Assembly: GCA_029268225.1 (NCBI GenBank)
Contig: JAJUGJ010000005.1
Coordinates: 62,001-126,000 of the forward strand
DNA: 64,000 bases
Source of the DNA: Burkholderiales bacterium
GTDB lineage: Bacteria > Pseudomonadota > Gammaproteobacteria > Burkholderiales > Burkholderiaceae_C
Reading direction: 5' to 3'
A program made the position numbers and the translations under genes. Shown piece after piece: positions 54,104 through 62,914 of this stretch (its first letter is position 1; every line of letters starts with the position of its first letter). The notes under the pieces are model-generated. The model was not told where the DNA came from and ran no database searches. It saw only the letters and a program-made list of their open reading frames with translations.

Positions 54104-55363
54104 TCAGTACGCCACGTAGGGGCCTTGTCCCAAGGGGGTGTTCGCCTCGTCCAGCGCCGTGACCACACTGCGCCCGAAGAAGAAGGGCAAGCCAAAGTCG
54201 AAGGCGGCGGGATCGCCCACGGGGCCGGCCAGGTTGCTGTAGGCGTACGCTGCGCTGTTGTTGAACAGGTCGCGGGCGTTGGCCACCGTCACGTTGACCG
54301 AACTGGTCTGGCCATTCACGCTGCTGTTGGTGGCTTGCGCCGTTTGCGTGCTGGTCGGGCAGTACCACTGGGGTGCGTTGGTGCACAGCCTGTAGGCGGG
54401 GGAGGCGGTTGTGCCGAAAAACCAGCCGTTCGACCCCGAGTCCACAAAGCCTTTGGTCAGCACCCGGCCGTCAAACTCGGTGGTGAAGTAGCCCCAGAGG
54501 TTGGGGGCCATGACACTGGTGCTGGTCGGTTGGTTGTTGTCCGCGGTGCCGATGCCGAAAATCATGTTGCCCGTGGCGCTCGGCGATCCGCTGGACGCCA
54601 CCGTCGGCAATTGGATGATGACACCGTTGTTGTGGGGGCTGAACTGGCTGACCGGCTGCTGGATCTGGTCGGTGCGCGGCACGGCGATGCCCATGAGCGC
54701 GCCGCCACCGTGGTCGGCATGGTAGTAACCGTTGTTGGTGACGTCTTCACACAGCGTGCCGCAATCCTGGCGGTCGGTGCCCACGCCGAGGATGCCGTTG
54801 GCCCCCAGATCGTTGATGCTGTTGTTGGCCGTGAGGCTGTCTTGCGCGCAGTCCGAGGGGGCGGCTGGGCTGCCTGTGGCACCCGCCAGCTGGATGCGCA
54901 ACTGGGTGGCCTGCTGCCCATCCAGTTGCGAGCCCCCCATGGACACGTCGGCACTGACGACCGGGCCCCACATGTAGCTCTGGTCAATGAACTGCACGCA
55001 GTTGTACAGCGGCTTGCCCTCGGCCTGGACCTGGGGCAGGGACAGGTTCACGGCCGAGCGCAAGAGCCGCAGACCGGTCGAGCCGGTGTCGACCAGCACA
55101 TGATCGATGACCTGACAGTTGCTGGTGCCTGGCTCGCACACCTTGACGCTGGTGTAGAGGAGGTTGGCCACGCGCACGGACAAGCCGGCCGGTCCACTGC
55201 TCACCCGAACGGCTTGTACGTTCGGTCCCGACAGTGTGGGCGTTGAGACGGGCGGGTCGTTGCGCGAGCCGGAGGAGCCCCCCCCGCCACAGCCTGCCAG
55301 CAGGCTTGCCAAGGTCATGCCGAGGCAGCGTTTCCACCAGATGGAGTGCAGGAAAGAACTCAT
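54104..55363 (-). CDS. DUF3443 lipoprotein with aspartic-protease-like motifs
   Basis: 419 residues. Lipoprotein signal with lipobox LAGC at residue ~25 and a Gly/Ser linker. Matches DUF3443, a Burkholderiales family. Two motifs, LVDTGSTGLRLL (about 90) and GFVDSGSNGWFF (about 305), have the D-T/S-G spacing of the two catalytic aspartates in pepsin-like proteases. Many Cys pairs suggest disulfides in the periplasm. It overlaps the DUF2844 gene by ATGA, and the pair is transcribed from upstream of 55851. Protease activity is my inference. Confidence 0.85.
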   Translation of the reverse strand: MSSFLHSIWWKRCLGMTLASLLAGCGGGGSSGSRNDPPVSTPTLSGPNVQAVRVSSGPAGLSVRVANLLYTSVKVCEPGTSNCQVIDHVLVDTGSTGLRLLRSAVNLSLPQVQAEGKPLYNCVQFIDQSYMWGPVVSADVSMGGSQLDGQQATQLRIQLAGATGSPAAPSDCAQDSLTANNSINDLGANGILGVGTDRQDCGTLCEDVTNNGYYHADHGGGALMGIAVPRTDQIQQPVSQFSPHNNGVIIQLPTVASSGSPSATGNMIFGIGTADNNQPTSTSVMAPNLWGYFTTEFDGRVLTKGFVDSGSNGWFFGTTASPAYRLCTNAPQWYCPTSTQTAQATNSSVNGQTSSVNVTVANARDLFNNSAAYAYSNLAGPVGDPAAFDFGLPFFFGRSVVTALDEANTPLGQGPYVAY

Positions 55364-55851
55364 GGCAGCAAGGTCTGGATGTCAAGCCCGGCGGGCACCA
55401 GGGAGGGGATGTAGGCGTGGCCCTCGAAGCGACCCATGCGACCGCGAGAGAGCATGACGAGGTCCGGCTGCTGCGTCATCACCGCGCCACCGCGCTGGCC
55501 TGCAGCGCGCTTTTGCTGCACCGCTTGCTGAAACGCGCTGTAGTGTTCTCCGAAATAGCTGGACAGGTTGGGCAGGACCGGCCCCCGCCAGACCACGGCG
55601 AACACCCGTTGCTCGCCATTGACGAATTCCTGGACGACGGTGCCGTTGGGGGCGACGGCGGTCGAGACCGTGTAGGTCGATGAAGGCGATGCGGTGCGCA
55701 ACTGGCGAGCAGCAGGGGCGCCTTCCGCGGCGGCGCTGGCAACGGCCTGTGGTGCGCGACCGAGCGCTGCTTGGGCGGCCGTGATCGGCAGCAAGGTGGT
55801 CGCCAGGGACAGCGCAGCGATGCGCCAGTGAGCGAGCAGATGGCTGAACAT
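55360..55851 (-). CDS. DUF2844 secreted protein
   Basis: 163 residues from ATG 55851, which starts a signal peptide (IAALSLATTLLPITAAQAALG). The longer frame to 55917 is rejected. The remaining sequence (YTVSTAVAPNGTVVQEFVN, VFAVVWRGPVLPNLSSYFG) matches DUF2844, which is regularly encoded just before DUF3443 proteins. The product is periplasmic or exported and has no catalytic motif. First gene of the two-gene operon; a perfect palindrome lies about 70 bp upstream. Confidence 0.82.
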   Translation of the reverse strand: MFSHLLAHWRIAALSLATTLLPITAAQAALGRAPQAVASAAAEGAPAARQLRTASPSSTYTVSTAVAPNGTVVQEFVNGEQRVFAVVWRGPVLPNLSSYFGEHYSAFQQAVQQKRAAGQRGGAVMTQQPDLVMLSRGRMGRFEGHAYIPSLVPAGLDIQTLLP

Positions 55852-55919
55852 GGGGTGTGACGCTGTGATGAAAAGTGCGCCAAGCCGCGCCTGGGAAGGT
55901 CGAGCGACGCGCAACACGA

Positions 55920-55938
55920 TGCGGTACAGCCTACCGCA
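55920..55938. promoter_or_regulatory. Perfect 7-5-7 palindrome upstream of the DUF2844 operon
   Basis: TGCGGTA-CAGCC-TACCGCA is a perfect inverted repeat 69 bp before the DUF2844 start. It probably binds a dimeric regulator; the regulator is not known. Confidence 0.45.
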
Positions 55939-56039
55939 TATTGCACCCCCTTGGTGCTCGGTGGGGGCTTGTGGATCCGTTCACTTGAGGGACAGGCTGT
56001 GTGACGGCCGAGCCATGCCACTGACGACGCCGAGCATTG

Positions 56040-56058
56040 TGTGAACACATTGTTCACA
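56040..56058. promoter_or_regulatory. Perfect 8-3-8 palindrome, likely enhancer (UAS) for the sigma-54 promoter
   Basis: TGTGAACA-CAT-TGTTCACA is a perfect inverted repeat, flanked by further ATTGT repeats. Its centre lies about 150 bp before the start site implied by the -24/-12 element. That is the usual distance for a bacterial enhancer-binding protein. The activator encoded at 62915 is the natural candidate. Confidence 0.7.
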
Positions 56059-56176
56059 TTGTCCGGGTGGCAGGCTGCGGGGCGACGGTGGATGACGATC
56101 TCGATCCCCGGCGGGAAAGGGGGAAACCTCTTTTGAATCAATGACTTGAGGGTTGTGGCGGTTGTGCCTCGGACGG

Positions 56177-56192
56177 TTGGCACACCCCTTGC
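56177..56192 (+). promoter_or_regulatory. Sigma-54 (-24/-12) promoter of the cyanate-type gene cluster
   Basis: TTGGCAC-ACCCC-TTGC matches the sigma-54 consensus TGGCAC-N5-TTGC exactly, with GG and GC ten bases apart. Transcription would begin near 56203-56205, about 40 bases before the OsmC-like gene. Confidence 0.85.
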
Positions 56193-56244
56193 GATGTCGA
56201 CATTGCCAAGTCGACATTTTTCTTCCCCTTGTTCAGGAGCTTTC

Positions 56245-56817
56245 ATGTCCATCGCCACTGCCGCCACCCCTGCCACCGCCCCCACGACCGTCAAGGCCTA
56301 TCTGCGCCCCATCGACCGTGATGGCCTGATGGCCTTTGCCGAGAAGGGCCGCAACAACCCCGCCTCCCGCGGTACCAACAAAGTGCACACCGTGATGGAG
56401 GGCCAGTACCGCTCGCTGAGCTACGTGGGCAACCACACCCCGGTGGTGGTGGACGAGCCTCTGCACCTGTTCGGTCAGGACACGGCGCCCGCTCCCGGCG
56501 AGATCGTGTTGTCAGGGCTGGGTGGCTGTCTGGCGGTGGGCATCACGGCCGTGGCCACCTGGAAGCAGGTCAAGCTGACCCGCCTGGAGGTCTTCATGGA
56601 GGGCGACATCGGCAACCCCGCCGCCTGGGGTGCTGGCGGTGCCCTGGAGAAGACCCCGCCGGAAATGGGCTTCCAGGCCATCCGCGTGAAAGTGGTTGTC
56701 GAGGGCGATGCCCCACGCGAGGTGCTGGACGAGATCGTGCAGCACGCCAACTTCTACTCGCCGGTGGCCAACACGATGCGCAACCCCATCCCCTTCACGA
56801 TCAGCCTGGCTGACTGA
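56245..56817 (+). CDS. OsmC-family protein lacking the second cysteine
   Basis: 190 residues from ATG 56245, CAGGAGC upstream. The peroxidatic-type Cys is in LSGLGGCLAVGITA, as in OsmC/Ohr. The second motif, normally H-x-x-C-P-x-S, reads HANFYSPVANT, so the resolving Cys is replaced by Tyr. A normal thiol-peroxidase cycle is therefore doubtful; the protein may bind a small acyl or thiol compound or use an external reductant. First gene after the sigma-54 promoter, and 33 bp before the flavoprotein gene. Confidence 0.85.
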   Translation: MSIATAATPATAPTTVKAYLRPIDRDGLMAFAEKGRNNPASRGTNKVHTVMEGQYRSLSYVGNHTPVVVDEPLHLFGQDTAPAPGEIVLSGLGGCLAVGITAVATWKQVKLTRLEVFMEGDIGNPAAWGAGGALEKTPPEMGFQAIRVKVVVEGDAPREVLDEIVQHANFYSPVANTMRNPIPFTISLAD

Positions 56818-56850
56818 GGTTCGACCGCTTGCTGCACGAAGGAGTCCTCC

Positions 56851-58002
56851 ATGAACCCCGCTGACATCCCTTCGGCCCTGACGTGCGAACCGGCCAGCCC
56901 GGCTGACACGCTGTTGGCCGCCGTCCAGGCCGTTGCGCAAGGCCCCTTGAAGCAGCAGGCCGAGGCCATCGACCGCGGGCTGTACCCGGCGTCGATCTTG
57001 CGGGACCTGGCCCAAGTGGGCGCCATGAGTGCCCATCTGGATGCCGCGGGGCGGCCCGGCGACTACGGCCTGGCCATCCGGGCGATGGCCGAGGTCTCCC
57101 GCGTGTGCGGCGCCACCGGCTTCATGATGTGGTGCCAGGCCGTGTGTGGGCTGTACCTGCAGCACAGTGGCAACCCGGCGCTCACCGGCGAGGTGCTGCA
57201 GGCGCACCTGCGTGGCGAGGGCCTGGGCGGGACGGCCCTGTCCAACCCGATGAAGAGCTATGCCCAGATCGAGCACATGCTGCTGCGCGCCCGCGCGGTG
57301 GACGGTGGCTATCTGGTCAGCGGCACCTTGCCTTGGGTGAGCAATCTCGGTCCCCATCAGTACTGCGGCGCGATCGCCTCGGTCGATGTGGGCTCATCCA
57401 ATGAGCCTCATGAGGTTATGTTCCTGCTGCGCTGTGACGCACCGGGCGTGGAGATGCGCGAGTGCCCGAGCTTCTCGGGCATGGAGGGCACGGGGACCTA
57501 TGCCTTGCGCCTGACCGATCACTTTGTCGGCGCCGAGCAGATCATCGCGGACCCGACGCGGCCCTTCATTGCCAGCATCCGTGCGGCGTTCGTGATGCTG
57601 CAGTGCGGCATGGCGGTGGGCGTCACCCAAGGCGCCATCGACTCCATGTGGGCGGTGGAAGGGCAGCTGGGCCATGTGAACCAGTTTCTGGAAGACCGCC
57701 CCGATGCCTTGCAGGCCGAGTTGGACGAGCTCACGGCGCGGGTGATGAAGCTGGCCGAAACGCCCTTCGATGCGCGCAAGGAGTTTTTCATCGATGTGCT
57801 GGACGCACGTGCCCACGGCGCGGAGTTGTGCCTGCGGGCGGCGCAGTCGGCTCTGATGCACCAGGGCGCGCGCGGCTATCTCTTGAGCTCGGAGGTCCAG
57901 AGGCGGGTGCGTGAGTCACATTTCGTCGCCATCGTGACCCCGGCTATCAAGCACCTGCGCAAGGAGATCGCGCGCCTGAGCGAAGAGGAGATGCCGGCAT
58001 GA
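56851..58002 (+). CDS. Acyl-CoA dehydrogenase-fold flavoprotein (monooxygenase-like)
   Basis: 383 residues with AAGGAG at the start. It has the ACAD layout: helical N-terminus, middle beta domain ([19 protein letters not shown]), C-terminal four-helix bundle ([22 protein letters not shown]). The C-terminal catalytic Glu region of true acyl-CoA dehydrogenases is not apparent. Sequence character is nearer to the SfnB/DszC-type relatives that use reduced flavin to oxygenate small substrates. The stop overlaps the rubredoxin-reductase start (ATGA), which suggests an electron-transfer partnership. Substrate unknown. Confidence 0.75.
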   Translation: MNPADIPSALTCEPASPADTLLAAVQAVAQGPLKQQAEAIDRGLYPASILRDLAQVGAMSAHLDAAGRPGDYGLAIRAMAEVSRVCGATGFMMWCQAVCGLYLQHSGNPALTGEVLQAHLRGEGLGGTALSNPMKSYAQIEHMLLRARAVDGGYLVSGTLPWVSNLGPHQYCGAIASVDVGSSNEPHEVMFLLRCDAPGVEMRECPSFSGMEGTGTYALRLTDHFVGAEQIIADPTRPFIASIRAAFVMLQCGMAVGVTQGAIDSMWAVEGQLGHVNQFLEDRPDALQAELDELTARVMKLAETPFDARKEFFIDVLDARAHGAELCLRAAQSALMHQGARGYLLSSEVQRRVRESHFVAIVTPAIKHLRKEIARLSEEEMPA

Positions 58003-59228
58003 GCATCGACCTGCCCTTTGCGCAGTACATCTGTGAAGCCTGTGGCTACGTGTACGACGAGGCCCTGGGGGACCCCGATGGGGGGCTGCCACCCGGCACC
58101 CGTCTGGCCGACATTCCCGAGGACTGGGCCTGCCCGCTGTGCGGTGTCAGCAAGCACGACTTCGTGCCCTACGTGGCGCCCGACCTGGGGCAGCTGCGCG
58201 CTCAGGCCTGCAGCGCGGTGCGGCCCCGCTCACGTGCGGCGTCCGAGCCAGGCGTGGTCATCGTGGGGGCGGGGCGTGCCGGCTGGCAGATGGCCGAGGC
58301 GCTGCGGGCGCGGGATGCCGCCATCCCCATCACCCTGGTGAGCGCCTGTGCCGGCGATGTGTACGACAAGCCCTTGCTGTCCGTGGCGGTGGCGCGCGGC
58401 TTGAGCGCCACGCAACTGGTCAAGGAGTCGGGCGTGCAGGCCGCCCGTCGCCTGGGCGTGACACTGATGGCACACACCCATGCTGTGCGTGTGTGCGAGG
58501 TCACGCGCCAGCTGCGCACCACGCGAGGGACCCTGCCTTATCGTTACCTCGTCCTGGCGCATGGTGCACAAGCCGGCTTGCCCCCGGTGTTGCCAGCGTC
58601 CTTGTGCTGGCGTGTGAACCATCTGTCGGTATATCAAAAACTGCGTCAAACCATTGAAGGCTCATCGCATGAGCTGGTGATCGTCGGGGCAGGCCTCATT
58701 GGTTCTGAGCTGGCGAATGACCTGGCCTTGGGCGGCCACCGCATCACCTTGCTGGACACGCAGCCTGAGCCTTTGTCGCGTTGGCAGGCCGAGCAGGCGG
58801 GGCAGAAGGTGCTGCAAGCCTGGCGTGATCTGCCCATCCAGTTTGTGGGGGGCGTCGAGGTGGCCTCGGTCGAGAAGGTGGGTAAGCGCATTCGCGTGAC
58901 CACCCGATGCCATCGGGTGTTCGAGGCCGATCAGCTGATCGCGGCCACGGGCTTGCGCACGCCTTCGCGCCTCGCGCAGTCCGCCGGCTTGAACTGGTGC
59001 GATGGCATCGCTGTGGAGGCACGAACCTTGCGTACCAACCGACCAGGCATCTACGCATTGGGTGACTGCATCACCGTTGATGGCCGGGCCAGCCGCTACA
59101 TCGAACCGATTGCCCGGCAGGCACGCACCATCGCTTCGCAGATCTGTGGCGGCGAGCCTGAGCCTTATCAGGTCCGCCCCATGGTGGTGCGAGTCAAGAC
59201 GACATCGATGCCTTTGACCCTGCATTGA
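57999..59228 (+). CDS. Rubredoxin - FAD-dependent NAD(P)H rubredoxin reductase fusion
   Basis: 409 residues. Residues 1-60 are a rubredoxin with iron ligands Cys12, Cys15, Cys45 and Cys48 ([10 protein letters not shown] and CPLCGVSK). From about 85 a two-dinucleotide-domain reductase follows: [18 protein letters not shown] binds [21 protein letters not shown] binds NAD(P)H, and [12 protein letters not shown] closes the FAD site. Donor and reductase are thus in one chain, which would pass electrons from NAD(P)H to the neighbouring flavoprotein or another oxidase. Start coupled by ATGA overlap. Confidence 0.92.
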   Translation: MSIDLPFAQYICEACGYVYDEALGDPDGGLPPGTRLADIPEDWACPLCGVSKHDFVPYVAPDLGQLRAQACSAVRPRSRAASEPGVVIVGAGRAGWQMAEALRARDAAIPITLVSACAGDVYDKPLLSVAVARGLSATQLVKESGVQAARRLGVTLMAHTHAVRVCEVTRQLRTTRGTLPYRYLVLAHGAQAGLPPVLPASLCWRVNHLSVYQKLRQTIEGSSHELVIVGAGLIGSELANDLALGGHRITLLDTQPEPLSRWQAEQAGQKVLQAWRDLPIQFVGGVEVASVEKVGKRIRVTTRCHRVFEADQLIAATGLRTPSRLAQSAGLNWCDGIAVEARTLRTNRPGIYALGDCITVDGRASRYIEPIARQARTIASQICGGEPEPYQVRPMVVRVKTTSMPLTLH

Positions 59229-59276
59229 GTCGGACGCCGCTGATCCCTTTCTTTCACTTTTGACCGAGGCCACGCC

Positions 59277-60668
59277 ATGACGAACTCTGACGACAACATC
59301 TATCGCCCGTATTCGCCGGTATCGCGACTGGGCGGCTGCCCATGCGGCCAACATGCCAGCGGGGCCGAGCATGACGCCGCCCTGCAGGCAGCGACCGAGG
59401 CCCGCGCCGCCGATGTGGAGACGCTGTCGCGTGACTTCATCGAGGCCGCGGCGGTGAAGGCGCTGTTCCCGGTAGAGGCCACGCGCCGCGCCTTCCTCAA
59501 TGCCGTCGGCCAGCGGACCGCCATGGCGGCCATCGCCAGCGTCTTGCCCCTGACTAGCTTGCAGGCGATGGCGCAAGAGAAGGGGGCCCTGGAGAAGACC
59601 GATCTGAAGATCGGCTTCATCCCCATCACCTGTGCGACGCCGCTGATCATGGCGCACCCCTTGGGCTTTTACCGCCAGCAGGGGCTGAACGTCGAGCTCA
59701 GCAAGACCGCGGGCTGGGCCCTGGTGCGCGACAAGATGCTCAACAACGAGTACGACGCCTCGCACTTCCTCAGCCCCATGCCCCTGGCCATTTCGCTGGG
59801 CCTGGGCTCGAATGCCAAGCCCATGCAGGTGGCCACGATCCAGAACGTCAATGGCCAGGCCATCACGCTGGCGCTCAAGCACAAGAACAACCGGGACCCC
59901 AAGAACTGGAAGGGCTTCAAGTTCGCCATCCCCTTCGAGTTCAGCATGCACAACTTCCTGTTGCGCTACTACCTGGCCGAAGCCGGTCTGAACCCCGACA
60001 CCGACGTGCAGCTGCGTGTGGTGCCGCCCGCCGAGATGGTGGCCAACCTGCGCGCCGGCAACATCGATGGCTTCTTGGGCCCCGATCCGTTCAACCAGCG
60101 TGCGGTGTACGAGGAGGTCGGCTTCATCCACCTGCTGACCAAGGACATCTGGGATGGCCATCCCTGCTGCGCCTTTGGCACCAGCGTCGAGTTCGTGCAG
60201 AAGAACCCCAACACTTTTGCGGCCTTGTACCGCGCCGTCTTGACCGCCGCCGCCATGGCGCGTGGTCCCAAGAACCGCGAGCTGATCGCCGGCGTCATCT
60301 CCAAGCCGCAGTACCTCAACCAGCCGGAAGTGGTGGTCAAGCAGGTGCTGACCGGCCGCTTTGCCGATGGCCTGGGCAATGTGCAGAACATCCCCTCGCG
60401 TGCCGACTTTGACCCGATGCCCTGGGACAGCATGGCCGTGTGGATGCTCACGCAGATGCAGCGCTGGGGCTACCTCAAGGGGGATGTGAACTACCGCCAG
60501 ATTGCCGAGAAGGTGTTCCTGATGACCGACGCGAAAAAGCGCATGAAGGAGCTGGGCCAGCCCGTGCCAAGTGGTGCATCGCCGAAGTTCAAGGTCATGG
60601 GCAAGGAATTCGACATGGCCAAGGCCGATGCCTACATGAAGAGCTTTGCCATCCGAAAGGCGGTGTGA
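59277..60668 (+). CDS. cynA: ABC transporter substrate-binding protein, NrtA/CmpA family (probably cyanate)
   Basis: 463 residues. A ~60-residue N-terminal extension contains LGGCPCGQHASGAEHD. A Tat-like TRRAFLNAVG signal follows near residue 65, ahead of a hydrophobic stretch. The mature domain (LKIGFIPITCATPLIMAHPLGFY, GWALVRDKMLNNEYDASHFLSPMPLA) matches the nitrate/bicarbonate/cyanate-binding group. With cynS three genes on, cyanate is the best-supported ligand, although nitrate-like anions or a cyanate precursor remain possible. Confidence 0.82.
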   Translation: MTNSDDNIYRPYSPVSRLGGCPCGQHASGAEHDAALQAATEARAADVETLSRDFIEAAAVKALFPVEATRRAFLNAVGQRTAMAAIASVLPLTSLQAMAQEKGALEKTDLKIGFIPITCATPLIMAHPLGFYRQQGLNVELSKTAGWALVRDKMLNNEYDASHFLSPMPLAISLGLGSNAKPMQVATIQNVNGQAITLALKHKNNRDPKNWKGFKFAIPFEFSMHNFLLRYYLAEAGLNPDTDVQLRVVPPAEMVANLRAGNIDGFLGPDPFNQRAVYEEVGFIHLLTKDIWDGHPCCAFGTSVEFVQKNPNTFAALYRAVLTAAAMARGPKNRELIAGVISKPQYLNQPEVVVKQVLTGRFADGLGNVQNIPSRADFDPMPWDSMAVWMLTQMQRWGYLKGDVNYRQIAEKVFLMTDAKKRMKELGQPVPSGASPKFKVMGKEFDMAKADAYMKSFAIRKAV

Positions 60669-60669
60669 G

Positions 60670-61536
60670 ATGAGTGTCGCCAAGAATCTCAAGCTGAGAG
60701 CAGGCCTCTTGTCTGCTTTGATCCTGGTGGTGATCCTGGGCATCTGGTACGTGGCGACCGCGCCCTCGGGGGCGGCGGCTTCCGGTGCCGGGCTGACCCC
60801 CGAGCAGATCGAGTACGCCCAGATGATGGGGCAGGACCCGTCGGCCGCCAAGACCGATGGCTTCCCCACCTTGGCGCAAATGGGCCAGACCGTGTGGTCG
60901 CACCTGTCGCAACCTTTCTACGACAACGGCCCGAACGACAAGGGCGTGGGTATCCAGCTGGCGCACTCGCTGGGGCGCGTCGCCCTGGGCTTCGGGCTGG
61001 CCTGTCTGGTGGCCATCCCCCTTGGCTTTGTGATCGGCATGTCGCCCTTGCTCCACCGCGCACTTGATCCTTTCATCCAGGTGCTCAAGCCCATCAGTCC
61101 CTTGGCCTGGATGCCCCTGGCGCTCTACACGATCAAGGACTCGACCACCAGCGGCATCTTCGTGATCTTCATCTGCTCGATCTGGCCCATGTTGGTGAAC
61201 ACGGCCTTTGGCGTGGCCTCGGTCAAGAAGGAGTGGCTCAACGTGGCCGCCACGCTGGAGGTCAGCCCCTTGCGCAAGGCCCTGCAGGTGATCCTGCCGG
61301 CCGCGGCGCCCACCATCCTGACGGGCATGCGCATCAGCATGGGCATTGCCTGGCTGGTGATCGTGGCGGCCGAGATGCTGGTTGGTGGCACCGGCATCGG
61401 CTACTTCGTGTGGAACGAGTGGAACAACCTGTCGCTGAGCAATGTGATCTTTGCCGTGCTGGTGATCGGCGTGGTGGGCATGTTGCTGGACCTGGCCTTT
61501 GGCCGACTGCAAAAGGCGGTGACCTATGTGGATTGA
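60670..61536 (+). CDS. cynB: ABC transporter permease, NrtB/CynB family
   Basis: 288 residues from ATG 60670, one base after the previous stop codon. One N-terminal membrane helix, a periplasmic insertion (about 35-90), then the permease core with about five helices. The EAA-type coupling loop is TLEVSPLRKALQVILPAAAPTIL. The closest family is NrtB/CmpB/CynB for nitrate, bicarbonate or cyanate. It overlaps the ATPase gene by 11 bases. Confidence 0.86.
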   Translation: MSVAKNLKLRAGLLSALILVVILGIWYVATAPSGAAASGAGLTPEQIEYAQMMGQDPSAAKTDGFPTLAQMGQTVWSHLSQPFYDNGPNDKGVGIQLAHSLGRVALGFGLACLVAIPLGFVIGMSPLLHRALDPFIQVLKPISPLAWMPLALYTIKDSTTSGIFVIFICSIWPMLVNTAFGVASVKKEWLNVAATLEVSPLRKALQVILPAAAPTILTGMRISMGIAWLVIVAAEMLVGGTGIGYFVWNEWNNLSLSNVIFAVLVIGVVGMLLDLAFGRLQKAVTYVD

Positions 61537-62407
61537 CACCTCGGCCCTCGGTGGCCTCAAGACTTCGCCCGCCACCCCGCAAACCGAACCCCTTCTCAGA
61601 AAGGCCCCTGTGACCACGCCACTGTTGCAGATTGAACGCCTGGGCAAGGCCTATGTCGCCGACAAGCCGGTGTTTGCCGATGTGTCCTTCACGCTGGAGC
61701 GTGGCGAGTTCGTGTGTGTGATCGGACACTCCGGCTGCGGCAAGACCACCATCCTGAACGTGCTGGCCGGGCTGGACACCGCCACCGAAGGGCATGTGTT
61801 CATGGAGTCGCGCGAGATGGTCGGGCCCAGCCTGGAGCGCGGTGTGGTGTTCCAGGGGCATGCGCTGATGCCCTGGCTGACGGTGCGCCAGAACATCGCC
61901 TTTGCCGTGAAATCACGCTGGCCCGATTGGTCGGCGGCGCAGACCCGCGCGCATGTCGAGAAGTTCGTGCAACTGGTGGGGCTGTCGCATGCGATCGACA
62001 AGAAGCCCAGCCAGCTCTCGGGTGGCATGAAGCAGCGCGTGGGCATTGCGCGCGCCTTCTCGATCCAGCCCAAGATGCTCCTGCTCGACGAGCCTTTCGG
62101 CGCGCTCGATGCGTTGACGCGCGGCACGATCCAGGACGAGCTGATGGGCATCGTGCGCGAGACGCATCAGACGGTGTTCATGATCACGCACGATGTGGAC
62201 GAGGCCATCTTGCTGGCCGATCGCATCCTGCTGATGAGCAACGGGGCCGAGACCCCCGATGGCTACAAGCCCGGCGGCATCGCCGAGGTGGTGGTCAACC
62301 CGCTGCCGCGCGAGCGCACCCGCGCCAGCTTGCATCACCTCGATGGCTACTACGACCTGCGCAACCACATCGTCGATTTCCTGGTGTCGCGTGCCAAGGC
62401 GCATTGA
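61526..62407 (+). CDS. cynD: ABC transporter ATP-binding protein, NrtD/CynD family
   Basis: 293 residues. Walker A GHSGCGKTT, signature LSGGMKQRVGIARAF, Walker B LLLDEPFGALD, and the H-loop in MITHDVDEAI. An internal GTG at about 61610 could be an alternative start, since the first ~28 residues are atypical. It energises the CynAB importer. 52 bases separate it from cynS. Confidence 0.88.
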   Translation: MWIDTSALGGLKTSPATPQTEPLLRKAPVTTPLLQIERLGKAYVADKPVFADVSFTLERGEFVCVIGHSGCGKTTILNVLAGLDTATEGHVFMESREMVGPSLERGVVFQGHALMPWLTVRQNIAFAVKSRWPDWSAAQTRAHVEKFVQLVGLSHAIDKKPSQLSGGMKQRVGIARAFSIQPKMLLLDEPFGALDALTRGTIQDELMGIVRETHQTVFMITHDVDEAILLADRILLMSNGAETPDGYKPGGIAEVVVNPLPRERTRASLHHLDGYYDLRNHIVDFLVSRAKAH

Positions 62408-62459
62408 CGCTTCCCCGACCTTTCACGACTTGTTTTCTTTCACCCAGACAGGAGTTTTC

Positions 62460-62903
62460 ATGAACCGCATGGACGTCACCGAAAAAATCATCAGCGCCAA
62501 GGTGTCCAAGGGCATCAAGTGGGAAGACGTGGCTCAGAAAGTGGGCCTGTCCAAGGAATGGACCACCGCCGCGTGCTTGGGCCAGATGACGCTGGACGCC
62601 AACCAGGCCGCCATCGTGGGCGACATCTTTGACCTGACCGAAGAAGAGCGCAAGTGGCTGCAAGTGGTGCCTTACAAGGGCTCGCTCCCCACGCCGGTGC
62701 CCACCGATCCGCTGATCTACCGCTGGTATGAAGTCGTCAGCGTCTATGGCAGCACCATCAAGGAGCTGATCCACGAAGAGTTCGGTGACGGCATCATGAG
62801 CGCCATCGATTTCAGCATGGACATCCAGCGTCAGGCCGACCCCAAGGGCGACCGCGTCAACGTCGTGCTGTCGGGCAAGTTCCTGCCCTACAAGCAGTAC
62901 TGA
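62460..62903 (+). CDS. cynS: Cyanate hydratase (cyanase)
   Basis: 147 residues, CAGGAG before the ATG. It converts cyanate plus bicarbonate to ammonia and carbon dioxide via carbamate. The catalytic residues equivalent to E. coli Arg96, Glu99 and Ser122 are Arg88, Glu91 and Ser114, in [11 protein letters not shown] and [10 protein letters not shown], with identical spacing. The N-terminal helical domain (about 1-75) forms the decamer interface. Here cynS follows a CynABD-type importer, as in cyanobacterial cynABDS, rather than cynTSX of E. coli. Confidence 0.97.
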   Translation: MNRMDVTEKIISAKVSKGIKWEDVAQKVGLSKEWTTAACLGQMTLDANQAAIVGDIFDLTEEERKWLQVVPYKGSLPTPVPTDPLIYRWYEVVSVYGSTIKELIHEEFGDGIMSAIDFSMDIQRQADPKGDRVNVVLSGKFLPYKQY

Positions 62904-62914
62904 TCGCCCGCGCG

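Noticed and set aside
59277..62407. Nitrate importer NrtABCD
   Set aside because: The family is shared, but no nitrate or nitrite reductase gene is present, whereas cynS follows directly; cyanate or a precursor is the better reading.
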